Below are positions 10,594 through 23,320 of a DNA stretch of 64,000 bases, one piece after another. The first letter of the stretch is position 1; every line of letters starts with the position of its first letter. A model generated the notes under the pieces. It was given only the letters and a program-made list of their open reading frames with translations, searched no databases and had not been told where the DNA came from. Source of the stretch: Xiphias gladius (lineage: Eukaryota > Chordata > Actinopteri > Istiophoriformes > Xiphiidae); the NCBI RefSeq assembly GCF_016859285.1, contig NC_053414.1, positions 1 to 64,000 of the forward strand, written 5' to 3'. A program made the translations under genes and the position numbers.

Positions 10594-11750
10594 CACTGCA
10601 TAAGTGACATTTCTTATACTGATCAAAGTGATAAATGAGATGAACTGATGAGATTTTAATCTGTTGAATACCGATGAAAACTGAAGGTGTCGCTGTTGTA
10701 TGACTTTTGCTTCACAGCCAATGCAGACAATGTAAAAAACATCCCAAAAAAAGACAAAATTTAATTTTTTCCACTTTCTCAGTTACTAAAATATATTTAA
10801 TTGTATCATTTTCAACATGTTTTAAGATGAAGTTTGGAGTGTAAATCGTGTCATAGATGTAACTTTAAAAATTTTAGTCAGCTTTTAACTGAGGTCGTAC
10901 TGTATAAGTAACTTTATATGTACTTTGAGTAGCTTGTAAATGATGTCATACACGTATTTTTGTATTTATTTAAATTAGTTTGTAAATAATATCTTATATT
11001 TAACTAAATGTAAAATAAATGATTTCATATGTTTAACTTTATATGGATCTTAAGTAACTTGCCCTGCTGTTTTATTTGTGTGTGTAAACAACAGTTTCAT
11101 CAGCATAGAGTTTTACCTTGACACTGACGCATTTGTAAAGATGGTTAATGTTCAAGTTAACTCCCCAGTTAAGCTGTGCGCTTATAATTGTATCTTCCCG
11201 TTCATTTGTTCCTGGCACTTTATTAAAGTATACTGAAAGCTATTTACAGCCACAGTCAAATTACTTGTAGGTGTCAGTATATCTGGCCAACATAGTCGAT
11301 TCTGTTCCTAATTGTTTGATCCAAAATCAAATTTAAATTCATAAAAAAGAGGATGTTGATACTAAACAGACAGTGTGATTTTTTTTAATATACATTGAGA
11401 ATGTTACAGTGATTGAATTTGGCAAACTGGCCACACTCTGCAGAAAGTATTAAAAAAAAAAAACATAAGAACCGAAAAAATACTAACAACAACAGAATAT
11501 TTACCAGACACCTAATGATTCAGCTTAATTTCCTATGAATGTACGAGTCCCTATTGTCCCAAAGTGGATATAGAGTATTACAATGACACTATAGTACACA
11601 ATTTAAACTTAGTAACTGCTAATATATGTATATGACATATGTATTTATTATTTTTAGACTGACTGTATCTAACATGTGAATGAAAACAGTCCTTCTACGT
11701 GATGAATGAGATGAACTGATGGTGAGAAAAGGCAGAAAAGCAGAAAACAG

Positions 11751-12337
11751 TCAGTCGGCATGTGTGCCACTGGTGGATGGTCCCTTGTTTCTGAGGATCC
11801 TGATCAGAGAGAGTCCACAGCAGTACACCAGACTCTTCACTATCAGCGCTGTGTACAGCAGACAGAGCAGCTTCACCCTGCACTGAGGCTGGAGAGGATC
11901 CAGGGGAACCACTGCAACAGAAAGGGATGAAAAAGAAATCAGTCAGTCCTCTGCTGCTCTGCTGTCTTTGACAGCGTCTCCACGTGAAAATGAATCACTG
12001 CTGAACACAGTCACCAAGCCTTCATTACCTTGTTCTGTCTGGGCCGCCACTGTGCCCCCCTCGTGCCTGACGTAGCAGCGGTATTTATATGTGTAGAAAG
12101 CGTCCCGGTCAACCACCCTGATGGCGGCGGCGCGACCCGACCCTCTGAGCTCCAGCTGCTCTCCCTCAGCAGGGGGCAGCTCCTCCAGAGGACCATCCTG
12201 CTTCTGTCTTTTCCAGGAGAACTGGACCAGAGGAGGAGACATGTCTGAGGCCAGACACAGCAGGGAGCTCTTCCCCTCCAGGTGGGCTCTGGATGCTGCT
12301 GGGTACACGCTCACCACGGGCTTCACTACCGGCTCAT
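11751..12337 (-). CDS. TRGC: TCR gamma constant gene, short form (cassette 2)
   Basis: Two exons on the minus strand. Exon 1 (12029-12337, 309 bp) encodes a complete Ig-C domain. It has the Cys pair in SSLLCLAS and KYRCYVRHEG and the core Trp in VQFSWKRQ, and ends at a good donor. Exon 2 (11751-11911) encodes VVPLDPLQPQCRVKLLCLLY, then the membrane span with Lys (TALIVKSLVYCC), and ends GTHAD and a stop. The separate connecting-peptide exon of the plus-strand cassettes is absent, so the hinge is shorter by 25 residues and has one Cys (PQC). The intron is only 117 bp. Before the second Cys this form reads AIRVVDRDAFYTYKY where the long form reads AVLLIHQPENSTYKY. Reading frame and splice phases are intact, so it looks functional. 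Confidence 0.93.
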
Positions 12338-12926
12338 CTGAAGCTTGACAGCAGCAACAAGCAGCACAGACACACATTCACACAGTCAGCAGCAGCTTCC
12401 AGCACTGCACTGCATTCAGTCTGATCCTGGAAACTACATGGACTCTGGTCACTAAACTACTCATCAATACAGCACAAAGTTCAGCACATGCACTGGATTC
12501 ACCTCCACATATATTTACTGTGCTATATATCATGGTTGTATATTATGTCTACGATCAGAGAAAGAGGAAGCTAAAGGAAGTTAAAGATGGCAACAGCAGT
12601 TCAATTCTTTAGATTCATGTTTCACTTTTATAAATCATAAGCTCGGAATATATGTGTCATCATAATATTATATTAGGATGTTTTCAATATTTTAACTATA
12701 TCTTTTACAAAAAGACACACTTAGCATTATTTAACATACAATGACAGTCGTGAGATAAACAGTGTTAACGGCAGATTTCACAATATGAATAATATCACAA
12801 GATTTTATTCCTGAAACATTGACCATGATATAGTTTGGTCATATATGTTTGATTTTAAATAAAAAGGTTTGAACGTGTTTTTGTATTTTCTCGTAGCTAC
12901 ACAAGTAGAATGTCTCTAAACATTAA

Positions 12927-12958
<32 letters not shown>

Positions 12959-14051
12959 GTGTATATACATATGTATATATTCCATTTTGTGTCAAATAAA
13001 TAATTTATTGATCAATCATAATGTCATGATGAAAATGTACACTTAAAATTTACACTTAAAATTTAACCTCTTATAATTTTGAACAAATTCTACATTAAAC
13101 CACAAAAGCTACTTTAAATTCTACATTTTGCAAAAAATATTTCCAGTCATAGAAACAACAGAAAACAAATATAATAAAAATAACATATAGCCTATTTCTC
13201 TTCAGATAATGTCAAATATATTTCACCTTATTGTTAATATATCTTACACAAAAACACAAACTCACCGTTAAATAAAGAGACATTACAATCATTAAATATA
13301 CAGTTTTAACCTGAAACATGTATTTACTGTGAATTTTACCTTGGTAATATAGATTTATATATTGTACATCATCATGCTGATATACTGCATGAACAGAAAA
13401 TGTCTTTTCAGTCTATTAATTATATTCATTCTATAATTTAACATCATAAAACTTTTATGTAATGTTGAATATAAAATGTAATTTTTTCCCCAATATTTCA
13501 TACAGAATAAATCTATTATCAGAAAACAACTGTGTTAATTTAATGTATTTACCACCAGAAACTTTAAAAATATCATTTCCCGTGTACAAAATGAACGTTT
13601 AGGAAACATTTTACTTTTATGAATTAGACTGAATGTGAAGAATCCTGCTCATCACTGAAATTCACTTTGATCAACTCTAAATTTTGTACAAAAAGTCAAC
13701 TGAGCAGGAAAATCCTCCACAGTCATTTGTCTAAAAATGAATTGATTTCAGGAGAGAGAAGAGAGAAGACGTCTGATGATTCATTCAGCAGCAGCTGATT
13801 CCAGATTGCACTCACGATATCAGAACTTTTTACCTCGAGCAGAAATAAAGAATTCCTTCTGCTGTGCAGTGAGATTTAAACATCTTTTCACAAATTATCC
13901 AACCTTTCCATTTCAGAGCGGCTGCATAAGGAACTTTGTACTAACTATGAAAAAACTAACATGTAAAGTCTGAAGCAGCAGAAACTGACTGAAAACACAT
14001 TTTAAACTTCTTCAGTAAAACAACTGAAGGAAAATAAATGTAGATTCTTAC
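12338..14051. other. J-C intron, cassette 2
   Basis: Inverted copy of 4811-6498, with a (CA)n microsatellite at about 12927-12952. No gene is seen. Confidence 0.8.
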
Positions 14052-14103
14052 CTGTTACATACAGTTTAGTTCCAGAGCCAAAGATGTAGTAGTACTTTCC
14101 TCT
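14052..14103 (-). CDS. TRGJ: TCR gamma J segment (cassette 2)
   Basis: This 52-bp J on the minus strand encodes RGKYYYIFGSGTKLYVT and has an intact FGSG. It ends in phase 1 at CAG|GTAAG (donor read on the minus strand), which splices in frame to the C exon at 12337. An ATG at 14190 opens a frame that runs through the RSS into J, as in the other cassettes. Confidence 0.93.
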
Positions 14104-14131
14104 CACAGTGAAACAGACTGGTACAAAAACC
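14104..14131 (-). other. J recombination signal, 12-bp spacer (cassette 2)
   Basis: On the minus strand, nonamer GGTTTTTGT (14123-14131), 12-bp spacer, heptamer CACTGTG (14104-14110). Both match consensus. Confidence 0.95.
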
Positions 14132-14689
14132 TGTCTGCTGTTGAATGTGTCAGCTGAGGTGAACGAGTCCAAATGATGAACCAGGATCATGTTTCAGCTC
14201 CACCAAGTGTTTCTCTCATGTTCACATCAACATGACTGTCTCTTCCTTTCTTCTCTTTTTTGCTCAAATATCTCAACAAATATTCACATATAAATAGTTT
14301 CAGACGTTCACGTTCCCCTCAGGATGAACTGTGGTAACTTTGGTCCTTTGACTTCGCCACCATCAGGTCAACATTTGAATTTGTCGAAGTCTTTGACTGT
14401 GACGGTCTCTTGTATGCATTATACAACATACCATGTAAAAAGTACAAAGCTAAAATCACGATACATAATAAAAATACACAGAACACAATAAAATACACAA
14501 TGTATTGCAGACAAGTGTAATGATGCAGATCACTTCAAATCCATCTCTACAACATAAACGTACTCAACAGTATGTCATGTGGTTCGCCTTGCTTAGATAA
14601 GGAGGTAGATTTAAGAAATGTTTGATTTGTCACAGTTCATTCATGCATTCATTCATTTTTCCACATTACTAACTCTCCTCATTTCATTT
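14132..14689. other. Noncoding DNA upstream of J, cassette 2
   Basis: Inverted copy of the stretch upstream of J in cassette 1. No gene is seen. Confidence 0.5.
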
Positions 14690-15790
14690 CAGACCCTGCC
14701 ACGACCTCCTGTCCTGCAGTCCCCCCGGCTTTCCCGCCTTTCAGCTGCCCGGCTCCTCCCCTTCCACCTACTCACCTGTTCCCAACTCCGTAATCAGGTC
14801 GTAGTATTTATACCGGCCCATTTTCGCTCCTTTCCTGCCAGATTGTCTATTGTGCTTTCCACGCTGTAGCTTTCCTGCCTTTTTTGGCTGTTTTTCTTGT
14901 TTTTTCCTGGTATTGACGACCTGCCTGGTCTTAGATTGAGCCTCCTGCCTGCTACTTTCGCCTTTTGCCTGGTTCATCTTCCTGCCTGTTACCCAACACA
15001 GCCCACCGCCTACTTTTTTCCCTTGCCTCCTCCTTTTTGACGAGCCATGATGAAGATGAACTGTTCTGAACTTTTACCGATGTCTCTAAGTCCTGAGTCT
15101 TTCTATTGAGTCCTTCTCAACCTGAGCCGTCACAGTACAATGTGAACAGTATGGACTAAACCTCAGCTGCGAGCTCTTTGTGACCAGGAACTGAGTTGAC
15201 CAACGCCATTCGTCTCCATGAACATCAATTCACATCGGTAGCTATTGGACTGCATGCTTCCCTCCATGAGTGCATCCTGGGCTCCATTGAGCTGATCCAA
15301 ACCCAGCCACTTCCTGCAGTGTCTCCAGTTCCTGCTCTGGCGGTTTCCACCTCCAAACCCTGCCTATAACCACCTGAATGCTACTCCGGGGAGCCAGGAG
15401 CCTGCAAACCTTTCAAACTCCAGCCTTCCTCTGTCCTCATCAAAAAAGCCAGAACCACTTACACCATCTCCTTTCTTACCGGCCTAGCGAGACTCTGGGG
15501 AACAGCAGAGCGGGAGAGGCAGTCTCCTATCTATTCATAGGTCCAATTGTTCACGTCTGAGCTGAGGAAGGTGCTCACCATACTGCCCCCAGGACGGATG
15601 CTGTGGGGGGTCTGCTGAATTTGAGCCAGGGAGGTAGACAAGTAGTGGACTAATCCATTGAGTTCCAGACTGTAGCAGCTGAAAGTCAGTGGAACCAACT
15701 TGCCTTGTGTGACGTCCATTGTGACTATTTTGTGACTTTTTTGTTGATTGTAACTGTTCTCTACAACAAACACACGCAAGTTTTTCTGAC
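14690..15790 (+). mobile_element. Second Ty3/Gypsy fossil: LTR-like end plus gag fragment
   Basis: LTR-like DNA (about 14690-15060, with TATTTATACCGG) is followed by gag-like sequence. Recognisable pieces are NAIRLHEHQFTSVAIGLH, TYTISFLTGLARLWGTAE, FTSELRKVLTILPPG and VAAESQWNQLAL, in the usual gag order. No pol part follows. It is broken in several places. It is antisense to TRG, as in every cassette, and is the inverted counterpart of 3051-4165. Confidence 0.7.
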
Positions 15791-17103
15791 CAGATGCCAC
15801 CATCAGCAGGACAACATTATTTGTCTGTTTCTTCCAAACCTGTTACAAATCACTGTAGGAAAATAAATCCATTTCATGGAGACTGTCCTCCCATAAACAA
15901 GCAGCCCATAGGTCGTTGCTGCAAACAGCTTATCACCCATGTTTACCTTTCATTGTTGAGTGATATCTTACAGTCGAGTGAGACGGTCGTAGTTTTTCTA
16001 GCAAATATCCCAAAACCACAAGTTTACATTCAACTGATGAAGCCATCTCGTGGCTGCAGGAAGTATAATGGTATTGAAGGAGGAAGTCAGGTGACGATGT
16101 TATAGATCCACAAACTTCACGGGGGAGGAGCTTGTGGACGGATGAATGGGTTCACAACACATTGGACTTTAACACGGGAGACCGCTGTTTATTTACAATT
16201 TCAAACCGATAATTAATGCTGTTTCTCTTAACCATGACCATGTGCGTTCAGTTACCTTACCCACTTTTTGATTATTGTAACCATGACAACAAAGGTCCTG
16301 TAACCTTAATGAGTTACTTATTGTAACCCAAACCATGATCTCTCCCTAAACCTCAATAAGTTGTTTTTGTACCTAACCCTAATCAAACCTTGACCATAGC
16401 ATTGTCTCAGCATAAATGGGTTAGTTCTTTGTTTATACAACACTGTTTAAGTCGATCTGTGGCATCTCTCCTGTCCTGGGGCGCTAATTCATGAAACACT
16501 CCCAGGGGTCGTATCAGAGACTAGGGACAAAGGACTCATATGGTCATTTAGGTTTGAGGACTTGTCGGTTTTATGATGTCACAACACTCTGGTTCATGTT
16601 TGGTCAGGTTCAAGTAAAGATAATGATTTGTGTTAAAATAAACACTTTGTTAAGGTATAATGAGCTTTGTCGTCATGGATACAGCTATAATCACCTTAAG
16701 GTCAGGGAACCATCGTTGTGATTCTTTAAAACAAATCAAAAGTGACTTCCTGTTGGAGATGGGACATGAACAGCTATATCCTGTGATAAAGGTCCAATGT
16801 TTTGTTGCCCAATGAATTGTTGATGAATTGTCATAACTTTGGTGTAGCGTTTAATCCCGGGAAACGGAATTCCCTGGAATCCACTTCCAACCTATTTTAA
16901 TAGCAGGAAACTGGGGAAAAAAATATTCATTAAGTGTAAACCAAATAAGCTGATAGTAACAGAATATTTCGTATCCCTATTCCCTACTGAAATACGTGAT
17001 TCCTTTACGTAAATCCTTTACATCCTCCCACAGGGATGCAAGTGCTGTAGCCGTCAGAGGGCACTGATCCACAACTCAGTTAACCAACTTAGTTAGCGTA
17101 CGA
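15791..17103. repeat. Noncoding repeat stretch in the V-J interval of cassette 2
   Basis: Inverted counterpart of 1861-3050, with AACC-rich repeat DNA near 16230-16400 and a 103-codon open frame (15794-16105) of unknown meaning. From about 16970 it continues into DNA that the plus-strand cassettes lack. Confidence 0.55.
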
Positions 17104-17512
17104 CATGATGTCTAACAACAGCTTTGTGTGGAAAGAGTTAACAATGAAGATGCAAAACGTGTGCTCCGTGAACGAGTGATCAAATGTGCCAGAGGTTCAA
17201 CAAGTGGTTTGTGGAGACATTTGGAATCTGAGCATGAGAAAACTGAAAGTGAAAGTCCACCAAAGAATGCAAGAACATTGGGTTCATAGCTTATACAAAA
17301 CACTTCCCACCGCGAAATACTGGCAGAGATGGCAGCATATTAGGGATTTACATTCAAAAGTGTGGTGAAATGCGCCTATCTCAGAACAGCACTGAAGAAA
17401 GACGTTCATGATCTCCTGACGAATCCATCCAAGACCTCACAACAAGTGACAAAGATAAGCTGAAAAGTTACAAGACTTGGTGAAGTGTGGTGCAGGCTTT
17501 TCTTATTACTGA
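17104..17512 (+). mobile_element. hAT-type transposase fragment with BED-finger remnant
   Basis: SFVWKEL, then in another frame NEDAKRVLRERVIKCARGST followed by SGLWRHLESEHEKTE. The C..(G)STSGLWRHL.S.H pattern is that of the BED zinc finger at the start of hAT transposases. Frameshifts and stops are present and only the N-terminal part survives. The LTR of the Gmr1-like element begins directly after it. Present only in minus-strand cassettes (also 46637-47048). Confidence 0.6.
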
Positions 17513-20500
17513 TGTGATGCCCCCTCCCACTCTGTTTGGGGCTTCTCGTGTGTGTGTTTTTCCTGTTCTCTTAGGATGCAGGCAGAGTGGCAGAGGTGCG
17601 TCCAGACGGATGATGAGCTACACCTGAAGCAACTCCTCCTGATTGCTAGCTTATATAAGAGGGCTGGATATGACAGTTCTCTCTCTCCTCCCAGCAGACA
17701 GTAGTTTAGGTTTTCATTACTATTTTACTTTATCCTTTGCCTACACTAGACGTTCACACGTTCAAGCACTCATCTCGCTACTGATAAAATGGACTCGCAT
17801 TGGAGGTCGATTTTTGAGCTTTCCTGGTAAGTGACACTTGGGAAAGTTTATTTTGTGCCACATTTAATTGCGAAAGTATTCACTCGTGTAAATTGTGGGA
17901 GATGCACACAGGTATTTGGTTTAGGTCTTGAGTGGGAGAGGGCTTGGTCAGTCTTTGGTAGATCATTAAGTGGCTGAGTGCTGGCCTTAAATGAATGGCT
18001 TTGCGTGGAGTTTTTTCTTCCCCTGCTAAATTTTAAACAGTGGATTCTGTTCAGGGAATCCGTTTCAACCAAGTGTGTGGTGAACATGGGTAGAGCATTC
18101 TGCTCGGGAACACCTCAGGGGTTTCTGGGGGGTAGCTGGTTTAACTGGTCACCTTCCCTCCCCACTGAGAGTGTATAAGTATCCCCCACAATTAGCAACT
18201 CGAAGACGAGAGTTGAGTTAGGTAGTATTTGTTGAGGTAGGCTTTTTGTTGAGGTGCACAATCACTCTTTGTCCTCTATTTGAAGGTATGACTATGAATA
18301 TGGTCTCTTTTGAGATTTATTCAGACTCCTTCAGTGGAGTTATTGGATCAGTGTAAGAAGGACCAATTATTAAAGATTGCTGAGCACTTTGATATTGAGG
18401 TGACTGATAAACGTTTGAAAGAAAATTTAAAACCTTTTCTGAAAAATAAACTGGTGGTTGAGATTTTGTCTGAAGTTGTGGGTAAACATGATGGGCTCCA
18501 CCTACAGTGACCCATGATGCTTCAACATTTGAACAGCAGTTAATGATTGAATTAGAACAGGACAAAATGTTACAGTATAAACAATTGAAATTGGAAGTGA
18601 TGAAACAAAAAATAAGGCAAAATTAGAATTGGAACACTATTTATTGAAGCTGATAATAGAGGGAAAGCTGTTTGGTGGGGGTGCTGTTCAGGAAAAAAGT
18701 GGATTTGATATTGGAACTAACCTGAAATTGCTTCCCAAGTTCACAGAAAAAGATCCTGACCTGTTGTTTTCTTTGTTTGAGCGGGTGGCAGAGTCCCGTG
18801 ACTGGTTTGATGAGCATCGCAGCTTATTGTTGTAATGCGTCCTCACAGGTAAGGCACAGGAGGCCCATGCTTCTTTGATGGTGGTAGGGAGTAAAAAGAT
18901 ATGGTAGTTTTAAGTCTGCAGTGTTGCGGGTGTATGAGTTGGTTCCTGAGGCCTATCGGCAACGTTTCAGGAATTTGAGAAGAGGAACACCAGACCGAAT
19001 TTATGAGAGAGATGGTTGTACAGCTTTGCTGGTGTTCTGCATCAGAGGTTAAAACTTTTCAATAACTGTGCGGCTTAGTAGCACTTGAGCAACTGAAAAA
19101 CTGCGTGTCGGATAATATTGCTACTTAAACAAATGACCGAAAAGTTAAAAGGCCCCAAGAAGCAGCCGTTTTGGCCGATGATTAAATTCTGACTCATAAA
19201 CAAACATTTGGCGAAACCATTTAACCGTGCTTTACCTGTGCCTCTCAAGGCCATTTCTCATAGTGAGTTAGCTCAGGAACAAAAGTCTGATCACTCGCTG
19301 AAGGCCCTTTTTGAGCCGGTGTCTCCTGAGGGGGACATGGAAACTGCTGCTCAGGGGTATTTTGTGCATAATGATGTCTTGTCTCAGGATGTCTCAGAAA
19401 CAGTTTTGTAGGAAACCAACTGAGCAAATTGTGGTGCCTGCTAAATTTAGAGAAGCGGTGATGAAAGCTTCCCATGATCATGTAGTGGGTCAAATGGGTT
19501 TTTAAAAAAAACATACCATCGCATCTTGCGTCATTTCTTTTGGTCCTGGTTGAAAAGGGATGTATCTGCGTTCACAAAAACTTGCCACACTTGCCAGCTG
19601 ATGGATAAGCCAAATCAGTCCATAAGTCCGGCTCCGCTGTGTCCAATTCAAGCTTTGGATCAGCCATTTGAGCATTTACTCATGGACTGTGGGTCTGCTG
19701 CCTCCCCCAAAGGCGGTAGGCAATATTTGTTGACAGTGAATGTGATGTGGCAGGCTACCCGCTATCCAGTAGCCTACTCATTGCGTTCTATTACAGCCCA
19801 GTGTGTGTTGAAGGCACTGTCTCAATTCATTTCTGTGTTTGGCATTCCCAAAGTCATAGAAACTCACCACGGTTCCAATTTTCGCTCTCAGCTGTTTTCA
19901 CAGGTTTAGCAGCAGCTTCAGATGAAACACGAGCAGGCGTCGGCTTATCATCCCTTGGTTGCTGTTGGCTGCGAGAGAGTTAGTCCAGGAGAGCACCGGA
20001 TTTCTGTCTCTGAACAGAATTATTTGATTTCAAGTGTGCTTCTGAAGATTCAGTTCCTATCAGTTGAACTATTCTGTCGTTGAGAAGGAGGCCCTGGCAT
20101 TAATTTGGGGATTACAGCATTTTGAGGTGACTGTTGGTTCTGGGACTCCTCTCGTAGTGTACACAGACCATAATCCTCTTTCTTGTTTTTTTTACAAAAT
20201 CCTCATCAACTCTTAATGAGATGGACATTATTTTTGCAGCCATATCGTTTGGATATCTGCCATATTAAAGGTGCTGAAAATGTAACGGCGGCTGCCCTTT
20301 CCCGCGTCTTGTAGATGCACAGTGCATAACTGTAGCTAAACATTGCCCATATTTGAAGAAATTGTAGTATTTAACATTGGACCTTTTTGTGATGTTGTGG
20401 CGGAGAGCCTGGCGGGGCTCCGTTTTTATGCGGGGGGTGTGATGCCCCCTCCCACTCTGTTTGGGGCTTCTCGTGTGTGTGTTTTTCCTGTTCTTGTAGG

Positions 20501-20845
20501 ATGCAGGCAGAGTGGCAGAGGTGCGTCCAGACGGATGATGAGCTACACCTGAAGCAACTCCTCCTGATTGCTACCTTATATAAGAGGGCTGGATATGACA
20601 GTTCTCTCTCTCTCCTCCCAGCAGACAGTAGTTTGGGTTTTCATTACTATTTTACTTCATCCTTTGCCTACACCAGACGTTCAATTGTTCAAGCACTCAT
20701 CTCACTACTGATACAATGGACTCGCATATCTCCCAGTAAAATTTGTGGATTGTCTACTATTAGTGAAATAAATGTGTGTTACTTTGATCCTTGATTCTTG
20801 GTGTGGTCAACCTTGTTTGTCACGAAGTTGAGCTTGTTCGTGACA
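17513..20845 (+). mobile_element. Gmr1-like Ty3/Gypsy fossil with both ends recognisable (cassette 2)
   Basis: A 5' LTR-like repeat begins TGTGATGCCCCC at 17513. The gag region follows (from about 18300), then integrase (HHCC finger and core, about 19210-19909), RNase H (about 20060-20310) and the 3' LTR (20438-20845, TGTGATG...GTGACA). Integrase precedes RNase H, as expected for Gmr1 rather than for standard Gypsy elements. Many breaks. Antisense to TRG. It was inserted before the cassettes duplicated. Confidence 0.8.
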
Positions 20846-21345
20846 CTGATTGCACTTCCTCTTAGAACAAAAAGATTCATGAGCGTGAATCTGAAGCTGG
20901 TTTGAATACTAGGAGAAAATGGAATCTGTCTCAGCTCAATAGATTTTGAAAACTTACTTTCAAATGACAAATAAAAACTACTTGCTTCAACGAATTTGTC
21001 TTTTTTTATACATTGAAAATGTGTCACATATCACCTCCGTGAGGCTGTTCTCAGCAGACACATCACAGGCAAATCACCTGGTATTTCATATTCCTCCTCA
21101 CAGGTATAATGAAGTTCAAGCTGCATGTGAACTTTATGTTTATGTTCATTCTAATGTCTATTAACATTAATGGTGTTTTTTTTGCCTTAATAGTTATTCA
21201 TTGTATTATATTAATAGCAAAAAATACACTAAAGCTCTCAGGTATTGAACTCGCAGATTTATCCATATTTCTCCTTGTTGCATTTAGTGGTGTTTGACTA
21301 TTGCTAAAGCGTTTTGATGCTAGCGAGTGAACATGGTCAACACCA
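20846..21345. repeat. V-LTR spacer segment, rearranged
   Basis: 20846-20930 continues the flank seen after the LTR in cassette 4. 20931-21318 is the reverse complement of part of the 0.8-kb insertion at 54826-55619. Two abrupt jumps follow within about 30 bp, the second landing inside a second piece of the Gmr1-like element. Confidence 0.6.
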
Positions 21346-22436
21346 TACCGGCTATCCAGTAGCCTACTCATTATGCTTCATTGCTGCTAAGCCCAGTGTG
21401 TGTTGAAGGCATCATCTCAGTTCATTCCTGTGTTTGGTGCATTCCCAAAGCTGGCAGAAACTCACCACGGTTCCACTTTCGCCTCTCATCTGTTTTCGGT
21501 TTTTTCAGCAGCCAGATGAAACCCAGCAGGCGCCGCCGGCTTATCATCCCTTGGTTGCTGTTGGCTGCTAGAGAGTTAGTCCAGGAGAGCACCGATTTCT
21601 GTCTCTGAACAGAATTATTTGATTTCCAAGTGTGCTTGAAGGATTCAGTTCCTATCAGTTGAACTATTCTGTCGCTGGACATGAGGCCCCGGCATTAATT
21701 TGGGGATTACAGGCAGCATTTTGAGGCTTAATGTTGGCTCCTGAATTCCTCTCAGAGTGTACACAGACCATGATCCCCATTTCTCTCTTGCTCTCTTTAC
21801 AAAATCCTCATCAACTCTAAATGAGATGGACATTATTTTTGGAGCCATGTCGCTTGATATCTGCCATATTAAAAGGTGTTGAAAATGCAACGGCGGCTGC
21901 CCTTTCCAGTGGCTCTTGTAGATGCACAGTGCATAACTGTAGCTAAACATTGCCCCTATTTGAAGAAATTGTAGTATTTAACATTGACCTTTTAGATAAG
22001 TTGTGAGAACCTGGTGCAGGTCTCCTCGCTTTTATGGGGGGTGTGATGCCCCCTCCCACTCTGTTTGGGGGGCTTCTCGTGTGTATGTTTTTCCTCTGTT
22101 CTTGTAGGGGATGGCAGTGGCAGAGGTGCGCCCAGACGGATGATGAGCTACACCTGAAGCATTCTCCTGATTGTCACTTTATATAAGAGGCTGATGGCGA
22201 CAGTTCTCTCTCTCCCAGCAGACAGGCTTAGGTTTTCATTAATATTTTACTTTTTTTATCCATGCCTACACTCAGACGCTCAATTGTTCAAGCACTCATC
22301 TCACTACTGATACAATGGACTCAAGATATTCCAGCAAATTTGTGGATTGTCTAATATTAGGTGAACAAATGTGTTACTTTGATCCTGATTCTGGTGTGGC
22401 TCTTGTTTGTCACTTAGGTTGAGCTTGTTCATGACA
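21346..22436 (+). mobile_element. Second piece of the Gmr1-like element: integrase, RNase H and LTR
   Basis: Repeats the 3' end of the element at 17513-20845: end of integrase, RNase H and an LTR at 22042-22436. It is much noisier than the first copy. It may be an assembly duplicate rather than a second insertion. Confidence 0.6.
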
Positions 22437-22710
22437 CACTGATTGAACTCCTTAGAACAAAAGATCTCATGTGAGCGTGAATCTGAACTCCTGGTTTGAA
22501 CACTAGGAGAAATGGAATCTGTCCCTGTTAATCTGTATCTCAGGCTTGGCTTGAGCCTCATCAGACTTGGTTCCTTGTGTCCTGAGCTGGAGGTGAAATA
22601 AGTGAACTTGGGCTGTGGCTTAAGTTGCCTCTCTTCCTGTCACAAAACACTATTTGGACATCTGTTCATCTGTAGGCTATTGTTCAGGCCAGGATCATTT
22701 TCTCATCAGG

Positions 22711-23162
22711 GAATCAAACTTCCAGCAGGCGCAGTAGTAGGTGGCTGAATGAGAGAGTTCAACTTTCATCTTCAACTCACAGCTGTTCTGTTTGTTCTCA
22801 GCTGTGAAATCATCTTTCTGAGGATGATCAGAATCTGAATATATATCGCAATTGCTCTCAATAGCAAGAATCAATGTGAATGTTTCGTGTCTTTCTTTCT
22901 GAACCAGTATATAATCTATGTCACACTGGTGAGTTCCTCCACATTGAAGGAGACTGTGTCACCAACTTTCCCGGCTAATGATAACTGGAATCCTGAATCA
23001 GCTCTTCTGGTTGCAGCAAATCAGGGGCGCCAGAGAGAAACAGACAGATGAAGGTTCAGGTGACAGTGTTTGTTGTGTTAGTTGAGTTTGTTGGCTCCCT
23101 ATTATTGAAACACTCCACCTGAACACAGACAGCACAGAGCAGTAGCTGGGAGGAAAAAGCAT
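22711..23162 (-). pseudogene. TRGV: TCR gamma V gene, damaged as given (cassette 2)
   Basis: Leader exon at 23119-23162 (44 bp; intact V genes have 43). V exon at about 22711-23030, ending CTACTACTGCGCCTGC (YYCAC). Framework and loops are recognisable: GDTVSF, LILAIES, the PQKDDFTAENK region and SHSATYYC. CDR2 differs from the other three V genes. Several 1-3 bp insertions and deletions break the frame and the heptamer position reads poorly (CCTGATG at 22704-22710 on the minus strand). It lies in the indel-rich part of the window, so it may be a functional gene read badly. The leader reads MLF then shifts frame. Confidence 0.8.
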
Positions 23163-23320
23163 TTTGTGCAGTGGTGTTTCCTCCCAGAATTTGGGGAGAA
23201 GTGGCGCCTGACGAGCCGAGGCCAAACAAGGACGAGCTAGAGATCAGACCGGGGGCTAGCTGGAGCTTGGATAGCCCTCAAACTCCCATCAGCCCCCACG
23301 CCCACAGAAGAGAGGCTGCT

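Larger units (their letters stand above)
7829..11705. other. C-C spacer between cassettes 1 (+) and 2 (-)
   Basis: Unique spacer of 3877 bp at the centre of a tail-to-tail inverted repeat. The left arm ends at CATCTCAT (7828) and the right arm begins at its reverse complement (11706). It holds a poly(A) signal for the cassette 1 transcript, a LINE RT fragment, a leader-like exon and an octamer site, listed separately. The rest, especially 9150-9560 and 10700-11640, is AT-rich with no gene recognised. Its duplicate is 37357-41238. Confidence 0.85.

Noticed and set aside
12927-12952. (CA)n and (TG)n runs in J-C introns as a regulatory or Z-DNA element
   Set aside because: Ordinary microsatellites, with lengths varying between duplicates; nothing ties them to function.
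14768-14977. 69-codon basic frame MNQAKGE... (minus), repeated in all cassettes
   Set aside because: It lies inside the LTR-like part of the second Ty3/Gypsy fossil, antisense to it; basic composition reflects the pyrimidine-rich strand.
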